Origin: Lepidostoma basale | Lineage: Eukaryota > Arthropoda > Insecta > Trichoptera > Lepidostomatidae | Assembly: GCA_022606425.2 (NCBI GenBank) | Contig: JAHDVF020000177.1 | Span: 930,001-994,000 of the forward strand | Length of the DNA stretch: 64,000 nt | Direction: 5' to 3' | Shown here: one piece after another, positions 11,331-22,653 of the stretch | Layout of the letters: the number at the start of each line of letters is the position of its first letter | Numbering within the stretch: the stretch's first letter is position 1 | The notes under the pieces: generated by a model | Databases searched by the model: none | Told to the model about the DNA's origin: nothing | Seen by the model: the letters and a program-made list of their open reading frames with translations, nothing else | Program-made: the position numbers and the translations under genes

Positions 11331-11849
11331 TGGGAAAGCGTTTTTTTTATCATAATATCTTTCGCTTTTTTGTATCCACTTCTAGTGAGACGATTTAATT
11401 GTAATTGGAAACATTTTTTTATACCATTAAATTTCCACCAATTAAAGAAATAAATTTTCTGATAAGACTGAATATTTCATTTATCTGTTTTCTTTAAATT
11501 CATTCTAATACATTGGATATCGAAAATAAAAATTATAAATAAATATTATAATAGATTGCATTTGAATAAATTTTAATTATCCAACATTTTTTTAGTGGCT
11601 AAAAGTACGTAATTTAGTTTTGAATAGATATATTTTATAAGTGAAATAAAATCAAACATTTAATGAGAACTGCATATGTACCTACATCATTATTTTTTAC
11701 ACAAAAAAAAAAATTTTAAACAATCAATTTCTATACAAAATGATTACTTCGAAAACATATATTTTTTTATCTGTAAAGCGATTCCCATAAATAAGTAAAA
11801 ATATTAAATTGTATTATATTCATGTGGTTGAAATAAGTTACTCGTCTTA

Positions 11850-12165
11850 AAAAAAAAAGAAATTGTCACTTGGATGGTTTGGACATATGGAACGAATGGA
11901 TGAGAGAAATATGGTTAAAAAGGTATATACAAGTAGTGTGAATGGCAAAAGAAGTCGAGAAAGGCCAAGGAAAACATGGCACGACCAAATTAACAAAATA
12001 CTGGTGGCCATGTTCATAGTAGAAACAATCGACGAGCGTGCGTGTCAGGGTGTGTGAATGTATAAGATGCGCGAGAGTTGTGTCAGGATAGAACAGTTTG
12101 GCAATCCACCCTCTCTGCCTACTCATCCGGAGAAACGGCTGAAACGGTGATGGTTAGTTAGAGGA
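11850..12165 (+). mobile_element. RTE-like LINE 3' end
   Basis: Reads SLGWFGHMERMDERNMVKKV, then KTWHDQINKIL, and ends with the usual AYSSGETA-like codons and GATGGTTAGTTAG near 12160. 5'-truncated. Bases 12170-12430 are empty. Confidence 0.8.
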
Positions 12166-12429
12166 ATTTAAATATTTATTATTTTCGCTTTTTAAGATAC
12201 ATATTTTTTTCAAGAACATTTCGTTGTTTATGAAAAATCTTGTATAAAAAGCAACTATGTATTTTTAAATGTATATAAACCATTAAATAATATGAAACGA
12301 TTTAATACAAAAATTAAAAAAACTAAAAATATTGAAACATATTTATACATGATGTGTTTTTAGACAAAACCTCAAATTAAGCTTTTATTAAAACCAATCA
12401 CACTCTCATAAATCATACTTCATTTTAAA

Positions 12430-12665
12430 GACGATCGAGTGTATAAGAGGGGCTTCTTTCACGAGCCTACGGGTACCGAATGTCGCAAGTCTACTATTTT
12501 CCCTTCCACTTACGACCTTTCACGTTCTCGGACTCTGATTCTTGCACCATCGAAGGAAAATAAAAGGCTGTATCTCTCCGAAGTTTGCTGTCACTTGCGG
12601 CGTTCTGCTTCTTTCGGGGATCGTCCGTCATTAAGGCGCTCTTATCGCATATCTTAACGTTGATT
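12430..12665 (+). other. Unrecognised 72-codon open frame
   Basis: A short open frame (12439-12657) of average composition, rich in Ser, Arg and Leu. No homology recognised and no flanking splice signals could be defended. It is more likely a decayed repeat than a gene. Confidence 0.15.
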
Positions 12666-12883
12666 TTATGGTTATCCTACGTTTGTGTGTTTATTATCTA
12701 TCCTCTCTGCCCACCCTTGCCGGGACGTGCGATGGTGCAGTGGTAGTTGTATACATTAATATCGACCACGAAAAGGCAGAACTACCTAAGTCATAAAACG
12801 TCGATTTTTTCTTAATAATTTGTAGATTATCTTAAAAGTAGATTAGTTGGAAGATATTGTAATAAATTTGTTATATATCTAAC

Positions 12884-13220
12884 TAACTAACCATCACGCC
12901 GTCTTCCCGGAGGGGTAGGCAGAAATAATGGAACGCCACACTGTTCTGATCTGACATACTTCTCTCGCTTCCTCTACATTCATACATCTTGTCCCAAATA
13001 TTAGAAATCGTGTCCCCGCATAAACCAAAAACACACCAAATCACCTTCCAACAATGTTCCCATCAAACGTAAAAGAAATAGCCACAAGAGCTGAACCTCT
13101 GTAAGCCAGATGTGGTTTTGATTCAAAATTTCTTACGCAAGCCGGGCTTCTGGGCTTCTATGGGAGTACCGCCACTGCACGCACGGCGATTTCTCCGACT
13201 CCTTACGTGACCGTTATATT
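12884..13220 (-). mobile_element. RTE-like LINE 3' end with an insertion
   Basis: The minus-strand terminal segment with a GTTA tail (12884-13010) is interrupted by about 150 bp of unrelated sequence (13011-13162) and then resumes at about 13165-13215. The inserted block has an inverted relative at 13455-13570 (shared CTTACAGAGGTTCAGCTCT), so it is a repeat family of its own. Confidence 0.65.
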
Positions 13221-13454
13221 GTTATTGCAATTACATATTGAAACAAAGTCTTAATGAAACAATTATGCCTCGATAGAACGGGTTACCCCAGTTGAGCAGT
13301 ATTAATTCCAAGTACTCGATTAATTTAATTATCAACGAATAAATAAATACAATATACAGCAAATCCAGAGTGAATTGTTTTGTAATTAATACTAATTTCT
13401 TATATTTTATTTAAAATCACGTTTCATGAAACTTGGACTTGGACTTGGATCTTC

Positions 13455-13680
13455 TGGCTTACAGAGGTTCAGCTCTAATGGATATTCCTCTTACGTCTGC
13501 AGGAAACATTGTTGGAATGCGATTTGGTAGTTGTTTTATGATGGGGCTAAATGTATGGCCCGGAGTGTCCCTCCGAAAGAGAGCGAGGGGGGATTTAGGG
13601 TTTATGATAAAGTCTTACATTATTGTCAAGGAATGGAATACCAGTTAGGGTTGGGATTGTATTTATAAAAAAAGTATGTT
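13455..13680. repeat. Unclassified dispersed repeat
   Basis: Shares GGCTTACAGAGGTTCAGC and AACATTGTTGGAA with the complement of 13020-13115. A 71-codon frame across it is not recognised. The neighbouring CCCGAAACGTGTCATTC at 13680 resembles the foldback signature found elsewhere. Confidence 0.45.
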
Positions 13681-13964
13681 CCCGAAACGTGTCATTCTCT
13701 TGAATTTCTTTTTATTCATTTTTTATTTTCTCTTGAATTGAAAAAAAAACCTCTTTGAATTTAGAAGCTGTATCAGAATTAATTTATTTAATTTCTATAA
13801 AATTGTCAATTGACAATCAATATTGGCATAATTAGGTGTTACTGTTACAAACAACAGTTTTTTTAAAATTAAATTGTTATTAATTTTAAGTATCATAGTG
13901 TTTGAACTAAAACAAATGGATTATCTAATATAGACTTCTAGAAAATAGACGTTTTCATTCGTAA

Positions 13965-14470
13965 CTAACTAACCATCACGCCGTTTCCCCGGAAAGGTAG
14001 GCAGAGAGGATGGATCGCCGCATTGTTCTATCCTGGCATAATTTTAGCGCTTCTTCTACATTCACACATCGTGACATGCACGTTCGTCGATTATTCCTAC
14101 TTCGAACATGGCCGCCTTTCAGTAATTGAGTAATTTGGTCATGCCATGTCTTCCTTGGCCTTCCTCGACTTCGTTTCCCATTCACACTACTTGCATATAT
14201 CTTAATAACCATTCTTCCCTCATCCATTCTTTCCATATCTCTAAATCATATTAGTGACCCTTTCTTAATTTTATTTATCACGCATTCATCCGACTTACAT
14301 TCCTTTCTTACTTCATCATTAGATATTCTATCATACATTGTTTTTCCGCACATTCTTCTTAGTGAACTAATTTCCACGGCAATTATCCCACTTTCATCCT
14401 TCTTCTGCCAACTCCAAGCTTCACTTCCATACATAAGGGTCGGGACTAGAACTCTTTTCATTCGTATTTT
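13965..14470 (-). mobile_element. RTE-like LINE 3' end
   Basis: Nearly continuous minus-strand coding: LVPTLMYGSEAWSWQKKDES, MCGKTMYDRISNDEVRKE, then MERMDEGRMVIKIYASSVNG through to AYLSGETA and a stop beside the GTTA tail at 13965. The frame is broken once near 14240. 5'-truncated. Confidence 0.85.
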
Positions 14471-14569
14471 TTATATCGAGTTTGACACCACTGTTAAAAA
14501 AAAAGAAAAATATTTTTTTGATGGCTTCTAGATGGATCCGGTCTCTATCGAGAATATTTCCTATCCACG

Positions 14570-14740
14570 TTAATTTGGGCCTCATCATCATCCATCATCA
14601 GCAGTCTGTCATCCACTGCTGAATGTAGGTCTCTCCCAAAGGACGCCACCGCCCCCCATCCATCCAGGTCCAGCAATCCTCTTCAAATCGTCGGTCCAGC
14701 GGGCAGGGGGACGTCCAACTCTGCGGAATCCTGTCCAAAT
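14570..14740 (-). mobile_element. LINE 3' end, second lineage
   Basis: The minus strand of GTCATCCACTGCTGAATG and the following GGTCCAGCGGGCAGGGGG matches the terminal region of the fragment at 15653-16075, including the ATG/CAT-repeat tail. Only the last part is present. A frame at 14875-15150 downstream is unrecognised. Confidence 0.6.
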
Positions 14741-15194
14741 CAATCAAATAAATAAATAAAAGTTGCTAAATACGACTTATGCGGTTTTGTTATATGGTAC
14801 CAAGTGTGCGGTTGTTGCGGGGATATGCGGTAAAGACAGGGGAGGCTTGATCGGGATGAGAAAGTCGGGATTTCTTGTTCTGCTTGTTTGACGGAGAGAC
14901 TCTGGGTAATAACCAATTAAGTGCACCTACCTACCGTTTTCGCGTTTCGGTGATGTTACCTTTTTTACCATCGACGCTTTTGGGTGAAGGTTGTTATTTT
15001 TTATTTGCCGTGCACGAAACAGTAAACGTATTCGTATGGGTAAGCGCCGGTATAAAAAACAACGTGATTCGAACTTATTATTATGAGTTTTTGTTTTATC
15101 TTAACTCATTAAAGATTTGTTACAATCTTCATGTCAACCAGTACAATTAAAAACATAAATAAAATAAAGTTAAATGTAAGATTTAATATACGTA

Positions 15195-15388
15195 CATATG
15201 ATGAGGGAAGAATGGTTAAAAAGATATGTATATACAAGTAGTGTGAATGGGAAAAGAAGTCGAGGAAGGCCAAGGAAGACGTGGCATGACGAAATTAATC
15301 AATTAGATAGAGCAATGTGGCGATCCATCCTCTCTGCCTACCCTTCCGGGTTATTTAGTTAGTTAGTTAGTTAGTTAGTTGTTGTGCG
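15195..15388 (+). mobile_element. RTE-like LINE 3' end, long (GTTA)n tail
   Basis: A short 5'-truncated copy ending in CCTACCCTTCCGG and seven GTTA units (about 15353-15380). The last coding codons before the tail are partly deleted. Confidence 0.75.
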
Positions 15389-15394
15389 CCGTTT

Positions 15395-15645
15395 TAAGAG
15401 CGCACTAGGAAAATACTGACCGAACAGTGAAGTCTTTAGAAGTTTCCTAAATTTAACGACACTATCTAACATACTGAATACAAACATAGAGGCTATTCCA
15501 CGCCAACGGACCCGCAACGCTGAAAGCACGATCATAGAAACTTGCTTTATTGACTCTGACTGGAATTTTTATGTTGTTTGCATTTGTTTCTAGTGATCGG
15601 ACGACTCTAAAATACCACAATGCCTCAAGATTAAATCTTCAACCA
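15395..15645 (-). mobile_element. CR1/L2-type LINE 3' end
   Basis: On the minus strand the FYDRAFSVAGPLAWN-like segment (around 15490-15545) is followed by the 3' UTR ending in GCGCCGTTTTAAGAGCGC at 15406. It is the same lineage as 38580-39125. Confidence 0.6.
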
Positions 15646-16085
15646 ATGCGTCTTGCCAGTCATGACGCACGGAGCCGAGATGTGGACACTGACAAAAGGT
15701 CTAGTCTACAGATTCAAGGTCGCCCAACGCGCCATGGAGAGAGCCATGCTTGGAATAATCTTGAGGGACAGATTTAGAAACGAATTTATTCGTCAACAAA
15801 CCAAGGTGACTGAGGTGGCTCTGAGGATGGGCGGGCTGAAATGGCGATGGGCTGGCCATATTTGTCGGAGAACCGACGGCCGATGGGGGAGACAGGTTCT
15901 GGAGTGGAGACTGCGTACAGGATTCCGCAGAGTTGGACGTCCCCCTGCCCGGTGGACCGACGATCTGAAGAGGATTGCTGGACATAGATGGTTGGGAGCG
16001 GCAATGGATAGGGGGCGGTGGCGTGTTATGGGAGAGGCCTACATTCAGCAGTGGATGACAGACGGCTGATGATGATGATGATGGA
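15645..16085 (+). pseudogene. LINE C-terminal ORF, second lineage
   Basis: An open frame of 138 codons (15653-16069) encodes the C-terminal part of a non-LTR retrotransposon polyprotein: THGAEMWTL, then QRAMERAMLGI, WRWAGHICRR, VGRPPARWTDDLKRIAG and EAYIQQWMTDG. The stop is followed at once by a (GAT)n tail. It lacks the RT domain, so it is a 5'-truncated copy. Bases 16085-17030 show no recognisable feature. Confidence 0.75.
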
Positions 16086-17034
16086 CAACATTAACTTTTA
16101 ATACCTAAGATTTTCTAACAAAAAATATTGTGTTTCTTTTTCATAATAATGAATTATTATGCCTGGTCGCATTGGAGATGTTAGTTATAAAAAAAATTAT
16201 ATTCTAATATTTTTGGCAATTTCAAGTGTTATTTTCATGGATAAAAATGTGTATTAGAACTCAATGTTTGCTTCATTTGATTAGTTTATGCACACACGTG
16301 GGTTTAAGTATATTTACACGTGTCAACAAAAGTGATATTGTATGGTATCTTTTATGTTAATTTCTTCTAGCCGTCACGAATCTCCTCCCCTTGACTTGAT
16401 ATATCGCTCTCTTTATAGTAACTTATTCTAAGAAAATACTCGGGGATTATGCCCGTAGCCAAGCACTGCATCCTGTTTGCTGTTCGTGGAATTTGAACCA
16501 AAACTGTGTCGCATTATTCAGAAATCAATGGAGCGTAAACATATTAAACAAATTGAAAAGAAAACATACGAAATAAGGGCTCTTCCACGTTCCGACACGC
16601 GACGACAATAAGAAGTATCTTGGTAACTGTAAATATAGGTATAATTGCTTGTATTTCTGTGTAATATGAAATCAGGTATTTTAAAATTATGGCATCGAAA
16701 CTGTATTATGGTACAAACAAAGTGCCGAAAATTTGTAAGTGACCCAAAGAGCCAAGGAAAAAGTTGAGACAGATTCAGAAACGATATGGCGAGAGAAAAA
16801 ACAATGGTCACTTACGTAGTGTTAATATTTCATATCAGACAATTATTTATAACTTAATAAACGTTAAGATATATTTGTTCCCCTTGTTCACTATTTGTTC
16901 CCTAAAATTATATTTTTCTATTGAGATTATTCAGGGTGGAAAATGCTTCCCTTAAAAGGTTTTTTTCCTGTTGGGAAGTATTAAAACAATGCGCTTGGTA
17001 AATGATCAATAAATAAATATAAGTAGTGAATGCG

Positions 17035-17350
17035 GTGTGAATTATAATGTTATGAACAAAATAATGAAAGGATCATTATGATGGTTTGGGCACATGAAAA
17101 GAATGAATGAAGAAAGAATGATAAAAACGTATCTGTGAACGATGGAACTAGAAATAAAGGAAGACCGAGGAAAACATAATACGATCAAATAAGTCAAATA
17201 TTGAGTGTCGGCCACGTGAGGAGTCGGAGAAATCGACGTGGGCGCATGACACCATGTATGAATTCTGAGAAAGCTAGAGAAGTGTGTCAGAAAAGAAAAG
17301 TGCAGTAGCCCATTCTTTCTGCCTACCCCTTCGGGGAGTGATTGTTAGAA
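17035..17350 (+). mobile_element. RTE-like LINE 3' end
   Basis: Begins in the NEVMNKIMKGS segment and reads RGRPRKT with several frameshifts to the terminal CTACCCCTTCGGGGAG near 17335. The GGCGTGATGG terminus is damaged. Confidence 0.75.
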
Positions 17351-17369
17351 AGTTATAAATATAAGTGAA

Positions 17370-17620
17370 AATCATCCATCGTGTAGCGACTCTAAAATGG
17401 CAATGGGCAGGTCACGTAGCCAGAAGTTCAGAAGAAAAATGGACAAGAAGACTGCTAATTTAGAGACCATGGATCGCAAAGAGCGGTGCAGGGCTACCAG
17501 GTACGAAAATATGACCTGAACCACCACGTCGCCATAACCTTGATTATTTAACCAGTATTTGAAAACGGAGGAGGGCTTTGTCCAGGAGTGGACTGAAGTA
17601 GGCTGAAGATAAAGAAAAAT
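17370..17620 (+). mobile_element. LINE 3' end, second lineage
   Basis: Decayed match to LKWQWAGHVARSSEEKW and to the final QEWTEVG-like codons. Strongly eroded. Confidence 0.5.
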
Positions 17621-17695
17621 AAATAATAAAAAAAAGTGTATTCAAAGAAATTTATAAACATTGTTGTTAGAAAATTATAAACATTTCAAGTTATT

Positions 17696-18075
17696 TTTTT
17701 TTTTTTTTTTTTTTTTTATGTATACAACAGGTCGTTTGAACCCTATTACTGTATACAATTAATTTTTTAGCTATTAAATTGAAAAAACATTTCAAGTATT
17801 TTTTTTTATGTATACAACAGGTCATTTGAACCCTATTACTGTATACAATTACTTTTTTAGCTATTTGAACCCTATTACTGTATACAATTATTTTTTTAGC
17901 TATTAAATTGATTCTCGTGACATGTGATAGGTGGCCAATCTATCGTCATTTTATTGTCACGTGAATTCTACACCAGACCAAAGACAGTGTGACAATCACA
18001 CTGCCATCGCCGGGAATCGAACCCGGGACCTTCGGTATGGAAGTCGGAGCTTTTTACCACTCTGCCACGAAAGTC
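17696..18075 (-). mobile_element. tRNA-derived SINE with duplicated tail
   Basis: On the minus strand the tRNA-like head has TGGCAGAGTGG (A box) and GGGTTCGATTCCCGG (B box), followed by the TGTGATTGTCACACTGTC body. The 3' tail unit around TTGTATACAGTAATAGGG is present three times in tandem, where the + copy at 10437 has one. Confidence 0.8.
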
Positions 18076-18394
18076 GTCAAAATATAGAGCTCTAAGTAGA
18101 CGAATTTCAAAATACAGATGGTATCTATCATAATGTTTTCTCGGATGCGTAGATACAGAGAATGTTATAAGCGCGTATTATAAAATATCCATACATACTC
18201 GTATACAAGTATTATATGTTGATCAGCTTATTCCATTGTATGACTATTGTTATTTAAGCGTGTGCATTGTGATCGTATGTGGGTAAAGCAGTAATATGTA
18301 TTGTATTGTAGTTACTGGGATGGTATTCAGACTTCGCAGACTGAGATTCCCGGCACGAGCGGTGTCAGAGGTGAGATACAACAATGCATATGAT

Positions 18395-18545
18395 ACAATG
18401 CCGCTGAATTACTTGCTTAAACAGCCGATGTCGTCCACTGTTGGACATAAGCCTCCCCCATACTTCTCCACGTATTCTAATGTTGATCCTTTCACTTCCA
18501 GTCACCAGCAATTCCCCTATGCTTCTTCAATCCTCACAATATAAT
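18395..18545 (-). mobile_element. LINE 3' end, second lineage
   Basis: Contains GTCGTCCACTGTTGGACAT and CCATACTTCTCCACG, the complement of the terminal codons of the second LINE lineage. Bases 18080-18395 hold nothing recognised. Confidence 0.6.
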
Positions 18546-18554
18546 CTTATTCTT

Positions 18555-18910
18555 CTACTTCTTCTTCGTCAGCCTTTATCGGTCCACTGCTGGACATAGG
18601 CCTCTTCCCTTCCCTTCCACTCGTCTCTATCTCCTGCCAGCCGTAGCCACATTTTCCCGCCCATGGCAACAATGTCGTCGGCCCACCTTTTTTGCGGCCT
18701 GCCGACGTTTCTCCTATTCTCCCATGGTCTCCACCTTATTATTTTCTGGGTCCATCTATCCTCACTCTGTCTCGCCACATGACCCGCCCATTGCCACTTC
18801 AGTCTCGCTAGTCGTTCCATGATGTCCGTTATTTTTGCTCGGCGTCTAATCTCCTCATTTCTGATTTTATCTCGGAGACTGACGCCGAGCATATGTCTTT
18901 CCATGGAAAG
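18555..18910 (-). pseudogene. LINE C-terminal ORF, second lineage
   Basis: An open minus-strand frame of 111 codons (18569-18904) runs from MERHMLGVSLRDKIRNEEIR through LKWQWAGHVARQSEDRW and VGRPQKRWADDI to EEAYVQQWTDKG. It is intact over its length but has no RT domain, so it is a truncated insertion. Confidence 0.8.
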
Positions 18911-18924
18911 TCACAATATAATAA

Positions 18925-19372
18925 TAATAATAATAATTAGGCTAATTTGTATTGCGCCGTTTTCGTGAATAGCTCACCTCAAGGGCGCTTTGACAGTGTT
19001 TTTAGTCATGAGAGCTGCATGTGACACCAGCTATCAGATAACAGTTGTTTACATTGTATGCGATATTTTGAAAAGGTTGATTTTTAGGTGAGATTTAAAA
19101 TCTGTCGGATTGTCAATGCATCTGAGGCGTGCAGGAAGCATGTTCCAGGCGAACGGACCTGCCACTGCGAAAGCCCGATCTCCGAAATTTTTCCGGGGAT
19201 TGTGCTTTGGTCCAACTAATCTGCCTATTGCCGAAGAGTTTGCTGATCGAAACGTAGATTGCCGCAAGTTAGGGCTATCAGCAACACAAAGTTCAGATAT
19301 ATAGGCTGGTGCCATTCCGTGAAGCGCTTTAAAAACCGTCCAGGCCTCTACTCCACCACCCAAGAACACCGC
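18925..19372 (-). mobile_element. CR1/L2-type LINE 3' end
   Basis: The minus-strand frame 19049-19369 encodes the C-terminus (VFKALHGMAPAYISELCVA, FAVAGPFAWNMLP, DFKSHLKINLFKISH), close to the element at 757-2058. The 3' UTR ends in CACCTCAAGGGCGC plus an (ATT)n tail at 18920-18940. It is a good empty-site reference for the copy at 26845. Confidence 0.85.
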
Positions 19373-19422
19373 TGAAGTCTAATAATTCTGTAATAAAAGT
19401 CATAATGTTTTAACCTCTAGAC

Positions 19423-20311
19423 CTTAGGTTCCCAAACTTTTTTGACCCATGGCCCCCCTTTCAGACACAAAATTACACACAGCCCCGCTGAAAATTAACC
19501 TTTTTAAAATTAAACAAAACAGAAAAAAGTAGTCAACCTATTTTTATATACTTATTTATAGTGTTATAAATAAGATTCGTCGATACTTTAATTGTTGAGT
19601 AATTAATATTAATTAAATAATCCTAATGAGAAAGACGAACCTAATGTACTGTCAATAACAAACATGGTGTGAAATCATCAAAAATATTAAAATTACGATA
19701 AAAAAAAATATTTCAGAAAGGTTTTTTGGAAATAAAACAATTTGAAAAACTCATTACAAAGGTAATTATTATTAGTGAATAATATCAGAGAAAATGTAAA
19801 ACCAATACATGTGCAATGTGTACGTATATGATTATTTGACTCTCTCCACCGGCATCTCCAGAGGCAGGTTGGTTCTGCATGCTGGGAGATAAAACAGTCT
19901 GTGCTGACGCTGTCATGTAGAGATATCTCAGAAATCTTTTCTGAACCCTCTCTAACATGAGCGAGTATCTCGCCTCGTGGGGACTCCATATCACCGAGCC
20001 ACACTCGAGCCGGCTCCGGACCAATGAGTTATACAAAATTCGCAAAACATAGGGATTCTTGAAAACTCTACCAGTTCGGAGAATAAATCCCAACATTTTC
20101 AGTGCTACTCCACATATTCTCTCGATGTGAGTATGGAAATTCAGCCTACTTTCATAAACTATACCAAGATCCTTTATCGTTGATATAAATATTTTAGCAC
20201 CTCATGGCCCCCATTTTGCTTCCCAGGGCTTCCCTACTCCCTCAGGACCAGAATCCTCAGATCCCTCCAGGGCCTCCTGGAGGGCCAGGGGGGCCACTTT
20301 GGGAACCTATG
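19423..20311. mobile_element. Non-autonomous hAT element
   Basis: The ends read CTTAGGTTCCCAAA and, inverted, CATAGGTTCCCAAA, close to the CAGNGGTTCCCAAA terminus common in hAT transposons. An 8-bp duplication CTCTAGAC flanks both sides (19415-19422 and 20312-20319). The interior has no hAT transposase but contains a LINE fragment (about 19785-20165, minus). Size is 889 bp. Confidence 0.85.
19785..20165 (-). pseudogene. Jockey/CR1-like LINE fragment inside the hAT element
   Basis: The minus-strand frame reads MLGFILRTGRVF, then LYNSLVRSRLECGSVIWSP and ERVQKRFLRYLY, typical of the region after the RT fingers and palm in jockey- and CR1-like elements. Related to 46425-47030 and to 29925-30430. 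Confidence 0.65.
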
Positions 20312-20322
20312 CTCTAGACGTT

Positions 20323-20430
20323 ACTCTATTTATAAGCGGCATATTCTTCGTCGATGCATTTTGAATAAACTGTTACTTTAAAAAAAAATTCTTTTAAACA
20401 AATCATTATAGTAATAATTGATTATATCAG
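20323..20430 (+). repeat. 108-bp direct repeat, left copy
   Basis: Runs from ACTCTATTTATAAGCGG to ATTGATTATATCAG and is repeated at 21326-21433 with a few mismatches. It brackets the rearranged RTE insertion and ends exactly where the TAAC tail starts, so it is read as a long target-site duplication. Confidence 0.8.
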
Positions 20431-21325
20431 TAACTAACTAACTAACTAACTAACTAACCATCACGCCGTCTCCCCGAAGGCGTAGGCAGAAAGAATGGAC
20501 TACCACACTTTTCTTTCCTGACATATTTCTCTCGCTTCCTCAACATTCATACATCGTGTCATGCACGCGCGTCGATTTCTCTGACTGCTCACATGACCGA
20601 CGTTCAATATTTGATTTATTTGATTGTGCCACGTTTTCCTCGGTCTTCCTCTATTTCTGGTTCCATTTACATCATTAACATATAATTTTTTTACCATTAT
20701 TTCTTCATTCATTATTTCCATATGTCCAAACCATCTTAATGATCCTTTCATTATTTTGTTCATGACACCATCATTCGCACCGCATTCACTTCTTATATTT
20801 TCATTCGACACTCTATCGTACACAGAGTATCCACACATTCGTCTAAGAGATCTCATTTCTACTGCATTTATTCTACTTTCATCTTTCTTTTGCCAGTTCC
20901 ATGCTTCGCTTCCATACATAAGGGTCGGTAGAAGAACACCATTGTGCACTGCCATTCTAGCTTTTCTCTCCACTCGCCCATCTCTTGTAAACATACTACC
21001 TAAATACACGAACTCAACTACTTGCTCCAAATTTTCACCATTCACGCTAATGTTGCAGACTGTCATGGTTTCTTCCTTTCCAAAAATCATTACCTTGGAC
21101 TTATTAACATTCATCATCAGATCATTTCGCATGCATACCTCATACATACAATTCACCAAGACTGGTTTGATATCAATAAAGGTGTCAAACAGGGTTGCGT
21201 AATGTCCCCGTGGTTATTTAATCTGTATATGGACAAATGTATGAAAGAGCTGAAAGGGTTGGATGTAGGTGCCAAAATGAGTGGAGTGTCAGTAAGCTGT
21301 CTCTTGCAGACAACGAACATGAACT
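20431..21325 (-). mobile_element. RTE-like LINE with inverted 5' segment
   Basis: The 3' part lies on the minus strand from the tail (20431-20458) to about 21159, nearly open for 219 codons: MYEVCMRNDLMMNVNKSKV, VVEFVYLGSM, LLPTLMYGSEAWNWQKKDES, GSLRWFGHMEIMNEE, RGRPRKTWHNQINQ. From 21160 to 21325 the upstream part of the same ORF is present on the + strand (WFDINKGVKQGCVMSPWLFN to SVSCLL). The inverted piece lacks the short stretch that encodes the Y-A-D-D box. This is the signature of twin priming during target-primed reverse transcription. Confidence 0.85.
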
Positions 21326-21433
21326 ACTCTATTTATACGCGGCATATTCTTCGTCGATGGATTTTGAATAAACTGTTACTTTTAAAACAATTTCTTTTAA
21401 ACAAATTATTATAGTAATAATTGATTATATCAG
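21326..21433 (+). repeat. 108-bp direct repeat, right copy
   Basis: Matches 20323-20430 over its whole length with roughly ten differences. It directly follows the inverted LINE segment. Bases 21434-22640 are AT-rich without recognised features. Confidence 0.8.
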
Positions 21434-22653
21434 TATGTTCCTCGAATATCAAATAATTAATAAACATACACTCGAGACCTTCGAGATTCCAATATTTCGA
21501 TAAACGGTTTTGTTTGTTTCCCCGAAAATGTAGAATATTGAAACATAATGGCCTTATTTGTTATTGGTCCAAGAAAGGACACTTAATTATACAATCCATT
21601 TAATGAGTTCTGTTCAAAAGCATACCACGAAGATCACGACAATACTTTAAATTCTCAAGACGTGACTCGAACCAAACATATTTTTTTGCTTGTTTGCCTT
21701 ATAATATCGCAAGCTTTTTATTTATAATTTTTAAGAATATCTTAAAACAATATATTTATAAACGATATTTCAAAATAATTGGCACGCACCATGTATGTAA
21801 AAATATATAAATAATTTAATAACCCGTACAGAGAAGCAAACTTCTGATTCATTTTATGGAACATCCAATTAAGTACGCGAACACAGTACCTGTCTACAGA
21901 AAAAATCTTAATGTTTCGATTTTTAAAATCGAACTTCATATTTAGTACTTTCCCAATGATTGGCGTTCATCAATTGTTAGGACATTTTTATAAACATATT
22001 TTCTATAACTTTTTTTGGCAAATTGAAAAGATCTAACAAAAATTATACTGTTGTACCAAATCGAACGTGTGTAGTTTAGTTTTAAACATTTTATATTCTC
22101 TTAAATCAAATTTAATCAGTGGAATTAATTTTAAAATAACGAATAAATTTTAGTGTCATATCTGCCACAGAATCACAACAGAAACGTAAGTGTCATTTCA
22201 TGGGTAGATTGCCACATCCAGTTTATTAATCGTTTCAGTATTTTAATGTTTTTTTAATCACATTTAATCAAATCCTATAAAAGCAAAATAAGGATATTTC
22301 TTATATTTGTATATTTTCATGACTCTTAATAATAAACCAAAACATAGATATCAATTGGTTATACTTAAAATCTTGTGTTACAGGAACAAATATTACTTTG
22401 ATACATAATAATAAACATATAAATTTGATGATTTATCGAGAATCTTTTTTATGAATTATTCATCTTAATTCGTACAATCGTTTCCATCATGAGATGAAAT
22501 AAAAATAACGAAAAAGTTGTTTTCCAAATTCTTTGGTAAATTTGTTTTGTATTATGTAGAAAAAAAATAATAATGTAAACTTAACACTGTACAATATATA
22601 TTAGAATATATATAAAAATATAATAATATAAATATTTTTAATTTTTAATTTTT

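Noticed and set aside
14246..14461. Separate minus-strand gene beside 13976-14236
   Set aside because: The two frames are pieces of one RTE fragment separated by a frameshift.
20624..21202. 192-codon plus-strand frame
   Set aside because: Antisense of the RTE coding sequence, whose minus strand has the recognisable protein.
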